This document shows, piece by piece, positions 8,703 to 18,821 of a stretch of DNA of 52,921 nt. Numbering within the stretch: the stretch's first letter is position 1; each line of letters begins with the position of its first letter. The stretch is from DASREM01 sp035652095. Its GTDB lineage: Bacteria; Acidobacteriota; Terriglobia; Terriglobales; Acidobacteriaceae. The stretch lies in NCBI GenBank assembly GCA_035652095.1, contig DASREM010000018.1, positions 1 to 52,921 of the forward strand. Direction: 5' to 3'. The notes beneath the pieces were generated by a model that was not told the origin of the DNA, did no database searches, and worked only from the letters and a program-made list of their open reading frames with translations. Made by a program: the position numbers and the translations under genes.

Positions 8703-8823
8703 AGGGATATCCTGGCAAGATTGGACCGTAAGCGCTGACGCCTGTCAGTGACCTGAATCACCGCCGAAGCCTGCCTGGGAGAGCCCTGTTCGCGTGCTAG
8801 AATCGGAATTAGCCACTCTCACA

Positions 8824-9948
8824 ATGCTTCCAGATATTCAGCGATTGATGGAAATGCAGGAGGCCGAACGCCACATCTCCCGCCTCAAGGAGGAGATCGC
8901 CGCCCTCCCCAAGCGGGTGGCCGTCATCGAGGAAAAGCTGGCCGGGACCAAGGCCATCGTGGAGAAGGCCAAGGCAGCTATCAAGGCCGACGAGGCCGCC
9001 CGCCGCAAACACGAAACCGCTATCACCGATCTTCAGGGCAAGATCTCCAAGTACCGCGACCAGTCCCTGGACGTAAAAACCAACGAGCAGTACAAAGCCC
9101 TGCTGCACGAGATCCAGTTTGCCGAGCAGGACATACGCAGCCAGGAAGACAAGATTCTCGAACTCATGGTGAATGCGGAAGCGCGCGAGAAGGCCGTCAA
9201 GACCGCGGAAGCGGAGATGAAGGCCGAAGCGGCCGAAATTGAGAAGGAAAAGATCGTTGCCCGGGACCGCACGACCCAGGACGAGAAAGAGTTGAAGGAG
9301 TGGACCGCCAAGCGCGACAGCCTGCGCAGCGTCATTGATCCTGACCTGCTCCGCCATTTTGAAAGGGTTTCCAAGTTCCGTGGCAGTGGCATCGCCGAAG
9401 TGCGCGGTCAGAAATGCATGGGTTGCCAGGTCATGCTGCGGCCACAAACCTTCAATGATGTGCGCTCCGACCAGGTCGTAATGTGCGAGTCCTGTCAGCG
9501 GATCCTGTATTACGACGTCTCGAAGGAAGTACCCGAAGTGGAGCCAGCCGAAGTTCCAAGCCATCGCCGGCATCGCGCCCGTCCCAAGCTCGACTCACCG
9601 CAGGCTTGGTTTTTTCGCCCCGACTATCCCGAACACGGGGAAGTTCTGCTCGGCTTTACCAATTCTTCCGGAACCGCGATGCGGCGGTTGTACGACTTCA
9701 ACACCGGGCGCCAGATCGGCGACATCCTGATCCGCGAGGGCAAGTATCATCTCGCCTTTCCGGAGGATATGCCTAACACCATTCGCTTGAATGGACACTT
9801 TGATGAGGCGGAACTGGAGAGCTGGGGCGCCGAAATGCCGATGGTGGCCCTGGACCGGTTTCACGCCGATCTCAACGCCGCTCGCGCCGAGGCTGCCAAG
9901 ACTTCGCATGCAGCCCCCAACCCTCCTGAGCACACCGCCGCCAGCTGA
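8824..9948 (+). CDS. Coiled-coil protein with C4-type zinc ribbon (COG1579-like)
   Basis: Residues about 1-180 form a long antiparallel coiled coil rich in Lys, Glu and Ala, followed by a four-Cys zinc ribbon KCMGCQVMLRPQ...VMCESCQRILYY. This matches the widespread COG1579 family (poorly defined function, proposed nucleic-acid or translation link). Unlike short family members it continues for about 130 residues after the ribbon with an aromatic-rich region (WFFRPDYPEHGEVLLGF) and a low-complexity tail. ATG 8824 is preferred over GTG 8794 because a -10-like TAGAAT at about 8798 would place transcription start between the two. Confidence 0.85.
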   Translation: MLPDIQRLMEMQEAERHISRLKEEIAALPKRVAVIEEKLAGTKAIVEKAKAAIKADEAARRKHETAITDLQGKISKYRDQSLDVKTNEQYKALLHEIQFAEQDIRSQEDKILELMVNAEAREKAVKTAEAEMKAEAAEIEKEKIVARDRTTQDEKELKEWTAKRDSLRSVIDPDLLRHFERVSKFRGSGIAEVRGQKCMGCQVMLRPQTFNDVRSDQVVMCESCQRILYYDVSKEVPEVEPAEVPSHRRHRARPKLDSPQAWFFRPDYPEHGEVLLGFTNSSGTAMRRLYDFNTGRQIGDILIREGKYHLAFPEDMPNTIRLNGHFDEAELESWGAEMPMVALDRFHADLNAARAEAAKTSHAAPNPPEHTAAS

Positions 9949-10095
9949 GTTCTTCCTTCGCTTGCTGCCCGGACATCGCATGTCTCACAGGTAAGTCTCT
10001 GGCGACAAAACACCGACAGCGAATTGACATTTTCCTGACAAACCGGCCTTCCATGCGCACCAACATGTTCCACAAACGCCGGAAAGGAGACCATT

Positions 10096-10551
10096 ATGGC
10101 GACTTCGAAAATCCTGTTTGCAATGGCTGCTGCTTTATTGATTCTTGGCTTGACCCTCCGCAATTCAGCGAGCGGTCAGAACACCTACGGTACGGTGCGC
10201 CAGATCATTGTCCCGGATGAGGATCGGTTCACTCCCTTCGCTATCACCGTGCGTGTTGGTCAAACCGTGCAGTGGGTCAACAACGACACCGACGATCACA
10301 CTGTGGTCAGCGACGATGCGTTCAATACAGCCGGGCACCGCGGCGTGAACATGCTGTTGAAAGCGAATGGCGGGACTGTAAGCCTGAAATTCAGTCATCC
10401 AGGTGTGTTCCCCTTCTACTGCCGCTTCCACGCCATGCTGGATGCCGACAATCAGCCGAAGGCTCCGGGCCCGGACGGCGGCATTCAGGACCAGAACGGC
10501 AACTTCGGTACTCCCATGAATGGTGTGGTCACGGTACTGGCTGCCGACTAA
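10096..10551 (+). CDS. Secreted cupredoxin (plastocyanin/amicyanin-like)
   Basis: A 151-residue blue-copper protein with an N-terminal signal peptide (ILFAMAAALLILGLTL, cleavage near SASGQ). The copper ligands are visible: His in DDHTVVS, then Cys, His and Met in FYCRFHAM. The fold begins with the strand VRVGQTVQWVNND typical of amicyanin-like domains. It would act as a periplasmic electron carrier. AAGGAGA lies five bases before the ATG. It is a single-gene unit closed by a strong terminator. The redox partner is not visible nearby. Confidence 0.93.
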   Translation: MATSKILFAMAAALLILGLTLRNSASGQNTYGTVRQIIVPDEDRFTPFAITVRVGQTVQWVNNDTDDHTVVSDDAFNTAGHRGVNMLLKANGGTVSLKFSHPGVFPFYCRFHAMLDADNQPKAPGPDGGIQDQNGNFGTPMNGVVTVLAAD

Positions 10552-10577
10552 TTCCCAGCTCGTACCATCATTCAAGG

Positions 10578-10606
10578 ATGGGCAGGCTCTCCTGCCCATT
10601 TTTTCT
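10578..10606 (+). terminator. Rho-independent terminator after the cupredoxin gene
   Basis: A perfect 9-bp stem (ATGGGCAGG/CCTGCCCAT, 4-base loop) runs straight into a T-rich tract, TTTTTTCT. Confidence 0.92.
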
Positions 10607-10629
10607 GCCCGGCAGTTTAAGATCCAGTC

Positions 10630-11826
10630 ATGGCTCCCAGATCCACTGTTCCGGCAAGCGCTCTTGCGACCGTCCAGGTCTCACGTCGCGGCGCCACCCG
10701 CGTGCGGGACGGACATCCATGGATCTATCAATCCGACCTTTCGGCGCATGGCGTCGCTCCCGGCGCGCTCGTGACCGTGCGGGATGAGCGCGGCAAGGTA
10801 CTCGGAACAGCCCTGTACAGCAGTTCCTCGCAAATTGCCCTCCGCATGTTATCCGCCGAGTTGGTGAGCGATCTATCCGAACTCATTCGGAAGCGAATTG
10901 CCGATGCAGTTCAATATCGCAAGCACCTGGTCACTGGCAGCGACGCATATCGAGTCATCTTCAGCGAAGCCGATTTCCTTCCCGGCCTGATTGTGGACCG
11001 CTACAACGACATCCTCACCTTCCAGGTCCTCACCCAAGGCATGGATTCACAGGAAGTGCGGGAAGCCCTGCTCTCCGGCCTCACCGGACACTTCCATCCC
11101 GCGGGTATCGCCGAGCGGGTGGATGCCCGGGTCAGGGAGTTGGAGTCGCTTCCCGCTCGCGCTTCCGGATTGGTTCAAGGAGAAAAAAGCAGCACCACCT
11201 TCACCATGAACGATGTGCGCTTCCACTACGATTCCGGAGAAGGGCAGAAGACTGGCGCTTTCCTGGATCAACGAGAAAACTACGCCGCGGCGGCGTCCTA
11301 CGCTCACGGAGAAGCCCTGGACGTTTTCTGTTATCACGGAGGCTTTGCGCTGCATCTGGCCAAGGTATGTTCCCAGGTCACCGGCGTGGACAGTTCGCGC
11401 CCCGCGCTGGAAACGGCTGACCAGAACGCCGCACTGAATGGACATGAGATTGAGTGGATCGAAGCCAACGCCTTTGATCTGCTCAAGGACTACGCCTCCG
11501 CGCGACGGCTGTACGACACCATCGTTCTGGATCCTCCCGCATTCGCCAAAGGCAAGCGAAACCTGGAAACGGCCCTGCGCGGTTACAAGGAACTGAACCT
11601 GCGCGCACTCAAGATGCTGCGGCCCGGAGGAGTCCTGGTGACTTGCTCCTGCTCTTACCACGTAAGCGAAGCAGAGTTCCTGACCATGCTCTCCGCAGCT
11701 TGCGCTGACAGTCGCAGGCAGGCGCGAATTATGGAGAAGAGGGGGCAGGCGAAAGACCATCCAATCTTGGCGACTGTGCCCGAAACGGCCTATCTCAAGT
11801 GTGTGATTCTGGCTGTAACCTACTGA
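10630..11826 (+). CDS. rlmI: RlmI-like 23S rRNA (cytosine-C5) methyltransferase
   Basis: The 398-residue protein has an N-terminal PUA RNA-binding domain (RVRDGHPWIYQSDLS), a central region with FLPGLIVDRYNDILTFQ, and a class I SAM methyltransferase domain with ALDVFCYHGGFALHLA (motif I), VLDPPAFAKGK (motif IV) and CSCSYHVSEAEFL, where the catalytic Cys lies. This architecture is that of RlmI, which makes m5C1962 in E. coli 23S rRNA. Orthology is inferred from domain order. The gene follows the terminator of the cupredoxin gene, so it probably has its own promoter. Confidence 0.88.
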   Translation: MAPRSTVPASALATVQVSRRGATRVRDGHPWIYQSDLSAHGVAPGALVTVRDERGKVLGTALYSSSSQIALRMLSAELVSDLSELIRKRIADAVQYRKHLVTGSDAYRVIFSEADFLPGLIVDRYNDILTFQVLTQGMDSQEVREALLSGLTGHFHPAGIAERVDARVRELESLPARASGLVQGEKSSTTFTMNDVRFHYDSGEGQKTGAFLDQRENYAAAASYAHGEALDVFCYHGGFALHLAKVCSQVTGVDSSRPALETADQNAALNGHEIEWIEANAFDLLKDYASARRLYDTIVLDPPAFAKGKRNLETALRGYKELNLRALKMLRPGGVLVTCSCSYHVSEAEFLTMLSAACADSRRQARIMEKRGQAKDHPILATVPETAYLKCVILAVTY

Positions 11827-11846
11827 TCTCAAATAAAATTTAAATG

Positions 11847-11875
11847 TTGACAGTAACTAACTCATATTTTATGCT
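11847..11875 (+). promoter_or_regulatory. Sigma-70-type promoter of the hsp20 gene
   Basis: A perfect -35 TTGACA at 11847-11852 is spaced 17 bases from TATGCT at 11870-11875 within an AT-rich stretch that contrasts with the GC-rich surroundings. The start of transcription would be near 11882, about 65 bases before the ATG. Confidence 0.7.
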
Positions 11876-11918
11876 TCTTTTCGACTAACGAAGCATCGAA
11901 TCCTACTGAGTATGCTTC
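11871..11918 (+). promoter_or_regulatory. Three ATGCTTC/GAAGCAT half-sites over the hsp20 promoter and leader
   Basis: ATGCTTC at 11871-11877, its reverse complement GAAGCAT at 11890-11896 and ATGCTTC again at 11912-11918. The first pair spans the -10 and start site, as an operator would; the second pair lies inside the predicted leader and could form a 7-bp mRNA hairpin upstream of AGGAGG (11931-11936). This could be a repressor site or a mutually exclusive RNA structure; it is not a CIRCE element. Confidence 0.5.
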
Positions 11919-11946
11919 AGGAATCTTGTTAGGAGGAATTTGAGCC

Positions 11947-12438
11947 ATGACAGTTTTGACCCGTTGGGATCCCTTCCGTGAGTTTGCTACCTTGCAAGAC
12001 CGCATGAATCGCCTTTTCCGCGAATCGTATGGTCCTGAGGGCCGGGAGGAGGCGTTGACCACCAGCACCTTCGCGCCCCCAGTGGACGTTTACGAAGACG
12101 AGCACAGCATCGCGCTCAAGATCGAGGTCCCCGGAATCGACGAGAAGGACATCGATATCCGTATTGAGAACAACACGCTGACCGTGCACGGCGAGCGTAA
12201 GTTCGAGAAAGAAGAGAAAGAAGAGAACTTCCGCCGCGTCGAACGCAGCTATGGCAGCTTCACCCGCTCCTTCACCCTGCCCAACACGGTGGACCCGGAG
12301 CAGGTGACCGCCGACTACGACAAGGGTGTGCTGAAGATCAAGCTGGCGAAGAAAGCCGAAGCCAAACCCAAGCAGATCAAAGTCAACGTCGGCAGCCAGA
12401 AGACCATCGAGAGCAAGAGTGCCAAGAGCGCCGCGTAA
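11947..12438 (+). CDS. Small heat-shock protein Hsp20
   Basis: A 163-residue alpha-crystallin chaperone that binds unfolding proteins without ATP. The N-terminal arm LTRWDPFREFATLQDRMNRLF is followed by the alpha-crystallin domain (about residues 40-135; PPVDVYEDEHSIALKIEVPG to the GVLKIKLAK strand) and a Lys-rich tail. AGGAGG sits ten bases before the ATG. It is transcribed from a strong promoter with repeated half-sites and ends at a hairpin terminator, with ClpB downstream on the same strand, so the disaggregation machinery is clustered here. Confidence 0.96.
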   Translation: MTVLTRWDPFREFATLQDRMNRLFRESYGPEGREEALTTSTFAPPVDVYEDEHSIALKIEVPGIDEKDIDIRIENNTLTVHGERKFEKEEKEENFRRVERSYGSFTRSFTLPNTVDPEQVTADYDKGVLKIKLAKKAEAKPKQIKVNVGSQKTIESKSAKSAA

Positions 12439-12460
12439 GCGCTTGCAATTGATTTCCAGG

Positions 12461-12497
12461 TGGGAGGCGAACCAACCAGGCGCCTCCCATTTTCTTT
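12461..12497 (+). terminator. Rho-independent terminator between hsp20 and clpB
   Basis: An 8-bp stem (GGGAGGCG/CGCCTCCC, 11-base loop) is followed by ATTTTCTTT. It separates the hsp20 transcript from clpB. Confidence 0.82.
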
Positions 12498-12590
12498 GCG
12501 CAGCAGCGAGGAGTTTTGCTTTGGTAGATACTGAAGGCCGCTTTTCAACATCCTAGAAGCACCTCGCATATTTTGAACGTAGGAGATGTT

Positions 12591-15227
<2,637 letters not shown>

Positions 15228-15320
15228 TGCAGGGGCGGGCGCCCTGGCCCGTCCCATGCGGCTAGACAAACTCCTTGGTTGGCACCTGGGGCGACAGGCG
15301 GGACTGCGCCTCAGGGCTTT

Positions 15321-15386
15321 GAAAGGGCGCGGCTTCAGCCGCGCCGCACTGGTTGCAAACTCAATGTGGCTTTAGCCGCTGAGGTC
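15321..15386. repeat. REP-like double hairpin in the clpB 3' intergenic region
   Basis: A 9-bp stem (GGCGCGGCT/AGCCGCGCC, 15326-15345) is followed about 20 bases later by a second smaller hairpin around GGCTTTAGCC (15368-15377). The wording 'GCGCGGCTTCAGCCGCGC ... GGCTTTAGCCGCTGAGG' resembles scattered intergenic repeats I associate with Acidobacteriota. No T-tract follows, so it is not a standard terminator. The rest of 15228-15455 has no gene I can support. Confidence 0.5.
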
Positions 15387-15455
15387 AGCTGCCTATCCAT
15401 CGAAACGGTCCGTCAGCAATCTGTGAATCCGGGCATTGAACGGTCTTCCTGTGGG

Positions 15456-15860
15456 TCACATGAATCGCTCGACAATTGGCTCCTGAAACAGATACCAGAT
15501 CACCATCACCCGCACGATCACTCCCAGCGCTCCCCAGAACAACGCCCCCGCCCCGAAGCTGATCACGCTGCCGGAAACACTCGGCACCAGCAGCACCACT
15601 CCGATGAACGCGAGCAGGATCGCGGCACGACGCGCCCATGAATTCAACCGCAGCAGCCCCCAACCAATCAGCACACAGACCAAGCCTGCCAACAAGAACA
15701 TGTAAGGCCCGGCGAGCTCGAGGCCGCCGAGAAAAGAAGATCCAATCGTGAGCGGAAGCAGTCCGGGCCGAAGAACGATCAGAAGGCCGGCTCCCCCAAG
15801 ATACGCGGCGGTCAGGAAAAACAGGACTGCGATCCAAGTCACCCCAGCCGCTCGTTCCAT
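15456..15860 (-). CDS. Small integral membrane protein, unknown function
   Basis: The 134-residue product is almost wholly hydrophobic, with four likely membrane helices (residues about 5-27, 35-60, 65-85 and 90-125) and a short polar end. I do not recognise a named family. The start at ATG 15860 is preferred over the longer frame to 15956, because the extra N-terminal 32 residues are Ser/Arg-rich, overlap the pirin gene and do not look like protein. The gene lies downstream of a hairpin that probably ends the pirin transcript. Confidence 0.65.
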   Translation of the reverse strand: MERAAGVTWIAVLFFLTAAYLGGAGLLIVLRPGLLPLTIGSSFLGGLELAGPYMFLLAGLVCVLIGWGLLRLNSWARRAAILLAFIGVVLLVPSVSGSVISFGAGALFWGALGVIVRVMVIWYLFQEPIVERFM

Positions 15861-15864
15861 GACC

Positions 15865-15898
15865 AAAGAATAAGCCACGGACCAGTGATCCGTGGCTT
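15865..15898 (-). terminator. Hairpin terminator after the pirin gene (minus strand)
   Basis: A perfect 10-bp stem (AAGCCACGGA at 15872-15881, TCCGTGGCTT at 15889-15898, 7-base loop) is followed on the minus strand by ATTCTTT. It ends just before the start of the small membrane-protein gene. Confidence 0.7.
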
Positions 15899-15918
15899 GA
15901 ATTGAGCTGGAGCTTCGC

Positions 15919-16617
15919 TTACGCCAGATCGAACAGCAGAACTTCGGCCTCTTCAATACTCTTGATCGTCAGCTTCAATTCGCTTTCCACCCCTGCGCCG
16001 TCACCTTGCTTCAATGTCTTGCCATTCAATTCCACAGAGCCTTTGGCGACTTGAAGCCACGCATACCTTCCGGCCTTCAACTCGTGCGTAACCTCCTGTC
16101 CGGGAGAAAGCAAAGTCACGAACAGGCTGGCGTCCTGGTTGATCGTGACCGATCCATCCCGTCCGTCCGGGCTGGCGATCACGCGCAGTTTGCCGCGCTT
16201 CTCCGCTTCAGGGAAATTCTTTTGCTCGTAGCTGGGCTCGATGCCTGTCCTGCTGGGCATAATCCATATCTGCAGCAGGTGCACGGGATCGGTCTTGGAC
16301 GGGTTTGCCTCGCTGTGCCGTATGCCGCGTCCGGCGCTCATGCGCTGGCCGTCCCCGGGCCGGATCACAGAGCCGGTACCAAGGCTGTCCTTGTGTTCGA
16401 GCGCGCCCTGCAGCACATAGGTGATGATTTCCATGTCCCGGTGAGGATGAGTCGGAAACCCCATCCCGGGCGCCACCACGTCTTCGTTAATGACGCGCAG
16501 GGAGCGGAACCCCATGTGTTTTGGGTCGTAGTACTGATCGAAAGAGAATGAATGGCGGGTATTGAGCCAGCCATAATCGCCGCCTCCTCGTTCGTTGCTG
16601 GGTCGAATCGTGATCAT
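15919..16617 (-). CDS. Pirin-family bicupin protein (YhaK-like)
   Basis: A 232-residue bicupin. The N-terminal cupin has the pirin signature THPHRDMEIITYVLQG and the metal-site segment GRGIRHSEAN; the second cupin (SLFVTLLSPGQEVTHEL to the end) is degenerate, as in this family. Some members are called quercetin 2,3-dioxygenase, but the natural role is usually unknown; a redox sensor or oxygenase role is possible. ATG 16617 has GAGGA about eight bases upstream. Confidence 0.88.
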   Translation of the reverse strand: MITIRPSNERGGGDYGWLNTRHSFSFDQYYDPKHMGFRSLRVINEDVVAPGMGFPTHPHRDMEIITYVLQGALEHKDSLGTGSVIRPGDGQRMSAGRGIRHSEANPSKTDPVHLLQIWIMPSRTGIEPSYEQKNFPEAEKRGKLRVIASPDGRDGSVTINQDASLFVTLLSPGQEVTHELKAGRYAWLQVAKGSVELNGKTLKQGDGAGVESELKLTIKSIEEAEVLLFDLA

Positions 16618-16703
16618 AGTGAATTCCTCGTTGCAACGACTATTTAGATGCGGGAACGGTGAGAAGGATGCAACCCCGGAGGCGTCCCGGGAATTCGCCG
16701 TAG

Positions 16704-17003
16704 CTAGTGCTTTTCGGCTTTCTTTTTGGATGGCTTATCTTCGGCCTTGCTCTCGGACTTGGGTTTGTCCTCGGCCTTCGTTTCCTTCTTGTCGCCATCC
16801 ACCGGCTTATTGGAAGGGGTCTTGCTCTTCGCGTAGTCTGTCACGTACCAACCCGACCCCTTGAACTGTACGGCCGGTGCAGAGATGACCTGTTCAACGG
16901 GAGCGCCGCACTCCGGGCACTTCTTCACGTGCGGATCGGAAAACTTCTGGATCTTCTCGAAACGGTGACGGCACTTCTTACACTGATATTCGTAAAGTGG
17001 CAT
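16704..17003 (-). CDS. FmdB-like zinc-ribbon protein
   Basis: The 99-residue protein starts MPLYEYQCKKC, the hallmark of the FmdB zinc-ribbon family (two CxxC pairs: CKKC and CPEC), followed by the short strand FKGSGWYVTDYA and a tail made almost only of Lys, Glu, Asp, Ser and Ala. Function in the family is undefined; regulation or metal handling is suggested. The long frame upstream to 17213 overlaps rsmI and was rejected. It is divergent from rsmI with about 100 bases between them. Confidence 0.88.
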   Translation of the reverse strand: MPLYEYQCKKCRHRFEKIQKFSDPHVKKCPECGAPVEQVISAPAVQFKGSGWYVTDYAKSKTPSNKPVDGDKKETKAEDKPKSESKAEDKPSKKKAEKH

Positions 17004-17103
17004 GGACTTTCGGCTAGAACCCCAATGGGATGCTGAATTGGCTGTCTCGATTCTAGGGTGCGTGGCGCATGCCGTCAATTTGCCGGGAGGATACCTGGTC
17101 GCG

Positions 17104-17991
17104 ATGGATGGTAAACTCGCGGGCATGAGCGCGGGAGAAGATCGCAATTCCAGCCTTGCTCCCGGCCCCGCTCTGTACGTCGTGGCTACTCCCATCGGCA
17201 ACCTCGAGGACATCAGTTACCGGGCCGTGCGCGTGCTGAAGGAAGTCGAGCTGATCGCCTGCGAGGATACGCGCCAGACGCACAAGTTGCTCAGTCACTA
17301 TGGCATCTCAACCCGGACCGTCAGCTATCACGAGCACAACGAGGCCGAGCGCGCGGCGGAGCTACAGGCGGAATTTGAGCGCGGCTCTCGCATCGCGCTA
17401 GTGACCGATGCAGGAATGCCGGGGATCTCCGATCCCGGATACCGCCTGATTTCTGTCGCTATCGGGCAGGGCGTGCCGGTGATTCCGATTCCCGGTGCGG
17501 CGGCGTTCTTGTCAGCGCTGGTGGCAAGCGGCTTGCCCACCGACTCGTTCCGCTTCCATGGATTTCTTCCCGCCAAAACCGGACAGCGACGTCAGCATCT
17601 GGAAGAGATCCGGGATTCCCAGGTAACAGAGGTTTTCTATGAGGCTCCGCATCGTATCCGCGAGGCGCTGGAGGACGTTGCGCAAATCCTCGGCCCGGAT
17701 CGCCATGTCGTGATCGGCCGCGAACTCACGAAGCTGCACGAAGAATTCCTGCGCGGGAGAGTCAAAGAAGTTCTAGCGATTCTCAGCGCGCGCGGAGAGG
17801 TGAAAGGCGAAATTACGCTGTTAATCGGCAAATCGGAAGGACAGGCGCCGGCGCAGGTTTCCGTTCGCGAGCGGTTGGACGAGATTATGAAAGCCGACGG
17901 CCTCGACGAAAAAGCGGCGCTGAAGAAGCTGGCGAAAGAGATGGGGATCTCGAAGAGCGAAGCGTACCGGGAACTGCAAAGAAGTAAGTAA
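17104..17991 (+). CDS. rsmI: 16S rRNA 2'-O-ribose C1402 methyltransferase
   Basis: RsmI methylates the ribose of C1402 in the decoding centre. The tetrapyrrole-methylase fold is clear: LYVVATPIGNLEDISYRAV at the N-terminus, LIACEDTRQTHKLL, the SAM loop ALVTDAGMPGISDPG, and IPIPGAAAFLSALVASGLPTD. The C-terminal helical part (KAALKKLAKEMGISKSEAYR) is typical. Start choice is uncertain: ATG 17104 or 17125 both give a normal N-terminus; GGAGG lies 13 bases before 17104. Confidence 0.95.
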   Translation: MDGKLAGMSAGEDRNSSLAPGPALYVVATPIGNLEDISYRAVRVLKEVELIACEDTRQTHKLLSHYGISTRTVSYHEHNEAERAAELQAEFERGSRIALVTDAGMPGISDPGYRLISVAIGQGVPVIPIPGAAAFLSALVASGLPTDSFRFHGFLPAKTGQRRQHLEEIRDSQVTEVFYEAPHRIREALEDVAQILGPDRHVVIGRELTKLHEEFLRGRVKEVLAILSARGEVKGEITLLIGKSEGQAPAQVSVRERLDEIMKADGLDEKAALKKLAKEMGISKSEAYRELQRSK

Positions 17992-18241
17992 CCACTAAAA
18001 GCAAGTGAGTCAACGATGTTCTTGCGGCGCCCGGGAAAGAGGCGAGCGGCGGTGCTTCTTCATTTCCCGCTTGAGCCTACGGACCTGTCTGCCCAACCAC
18101 GCAGTCGGTGGGCCTCGAGGTTAACTGTCGCGAAATCGCCATTTCACTCACAATCCGCAGCTGAGCTAAGCGACCGATCTCGAGGCCTCAACGTCCACAA
18201 TCCTGTACAGCCCGCTTCACGATCAGATCAGCGCTCGGCCG

Positions 18242-18703
18242 CTACGTCCCTTTCGTCAACTCCCGCTTCACCGCCTCGCTGACCACCTTCCCATCCACAC
18301 GCATCCCCGCCGCCGCAAACCGCGCCATGGCATTCTTCATCACGGTGCCCATGTCCTTCATCGTTGGCGAGCCCATCTCGGCGATCACCGCCTTCACTCC
18401 CGGAATGATCTCTTCCTCCCCGGCCGCCTTCGGAAGGTAGGCCTCGATCAGCTTGATCTCGGCGGCTTCCTTGTCGGCCATCGCCTGGCGTCCGCCCTTG
18501 GTGAACTGCTCGATCGAATCCTTGCGCTGCTTAATCAGCGTACTCAACACCTGCTGCGACTCCTTGTCATCAAGCGGCGCCATCTTGTCGATCTCCCGAT
18601 TTTTCAGCGCGGTCTTGACCATACGCAAGGTGGACAGGCGTTGCTCATCGCGCGCCTTCATCGCGTCCGTAATATCTTTTTGAATCTGCTCGATCAGGCT
18701 CAT
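18242..18703 (-). CDS. yqeY: GatB/YqeY domain protein
   Basis: The 153-residue protein matches the stand-alone YqeY family: SLIEQIQKDITDAMKARDEQRLSTLRMVKTALKNREID, then IEAYLPKAAGEEEI and MGTVMKNAMARFAAAG. It is homologous to the tRNA-binding tail of the amidotransferase subunit GatB; its own role is unclear. A TATAAT box ends only seven bases before the ATG, so the mRNA is probably leaderless. The frame upstream of 18703 was rejected because it would cross that promoter. Confidence 0.9.
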   Translation of the reverse strand: MSLIEQIQKDITDAMKARDEQRLSTLRMVKTALKNREIDKMAPLDDKESQQVLSTLIKQRKDSIEQFTKGGRQAMADKEAAEIKLIEAYLPKAAGEEEIIPGVKAVIAEMGSPTMKDMGTVMKNAMARFAAAGMRVDGKVVSEAVKRELTKGT

Positions 18704-18710
18704 GGCGATC

Positions 18711-18716
18711 ATTATA
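18711..18716 (-). promoter_or_regulatory. -10 box TATAAT directly upstream of yqeY
   Basis: A consensus TATAAT on the minus strand (ATTATA on plus) lies seven bases before the yqeY ATG. Transcription would start at or within a base or two of the start codon. The matching -35 is weak. Confidence 0.55.
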
Positions 18717-18821
18717 GCCATGTGCCGGATCGGAACTGGCGGGTGACTAGCACGTTGGTCGGTCGCGTCAGAGCCGCGCATTCCTTGTACACTATCTGCA
18801 TCTCCCAAAAGGACTCCTCAG

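Noticed and set aside
18016..18282. 88-residue frame between rsmI and yqeY
   Set aside because: No ribosome site and a Ser/Arg/Pro-rich composition without structure; it also overlaps the yqeY stop. The 250 bases hold nothing I can support.
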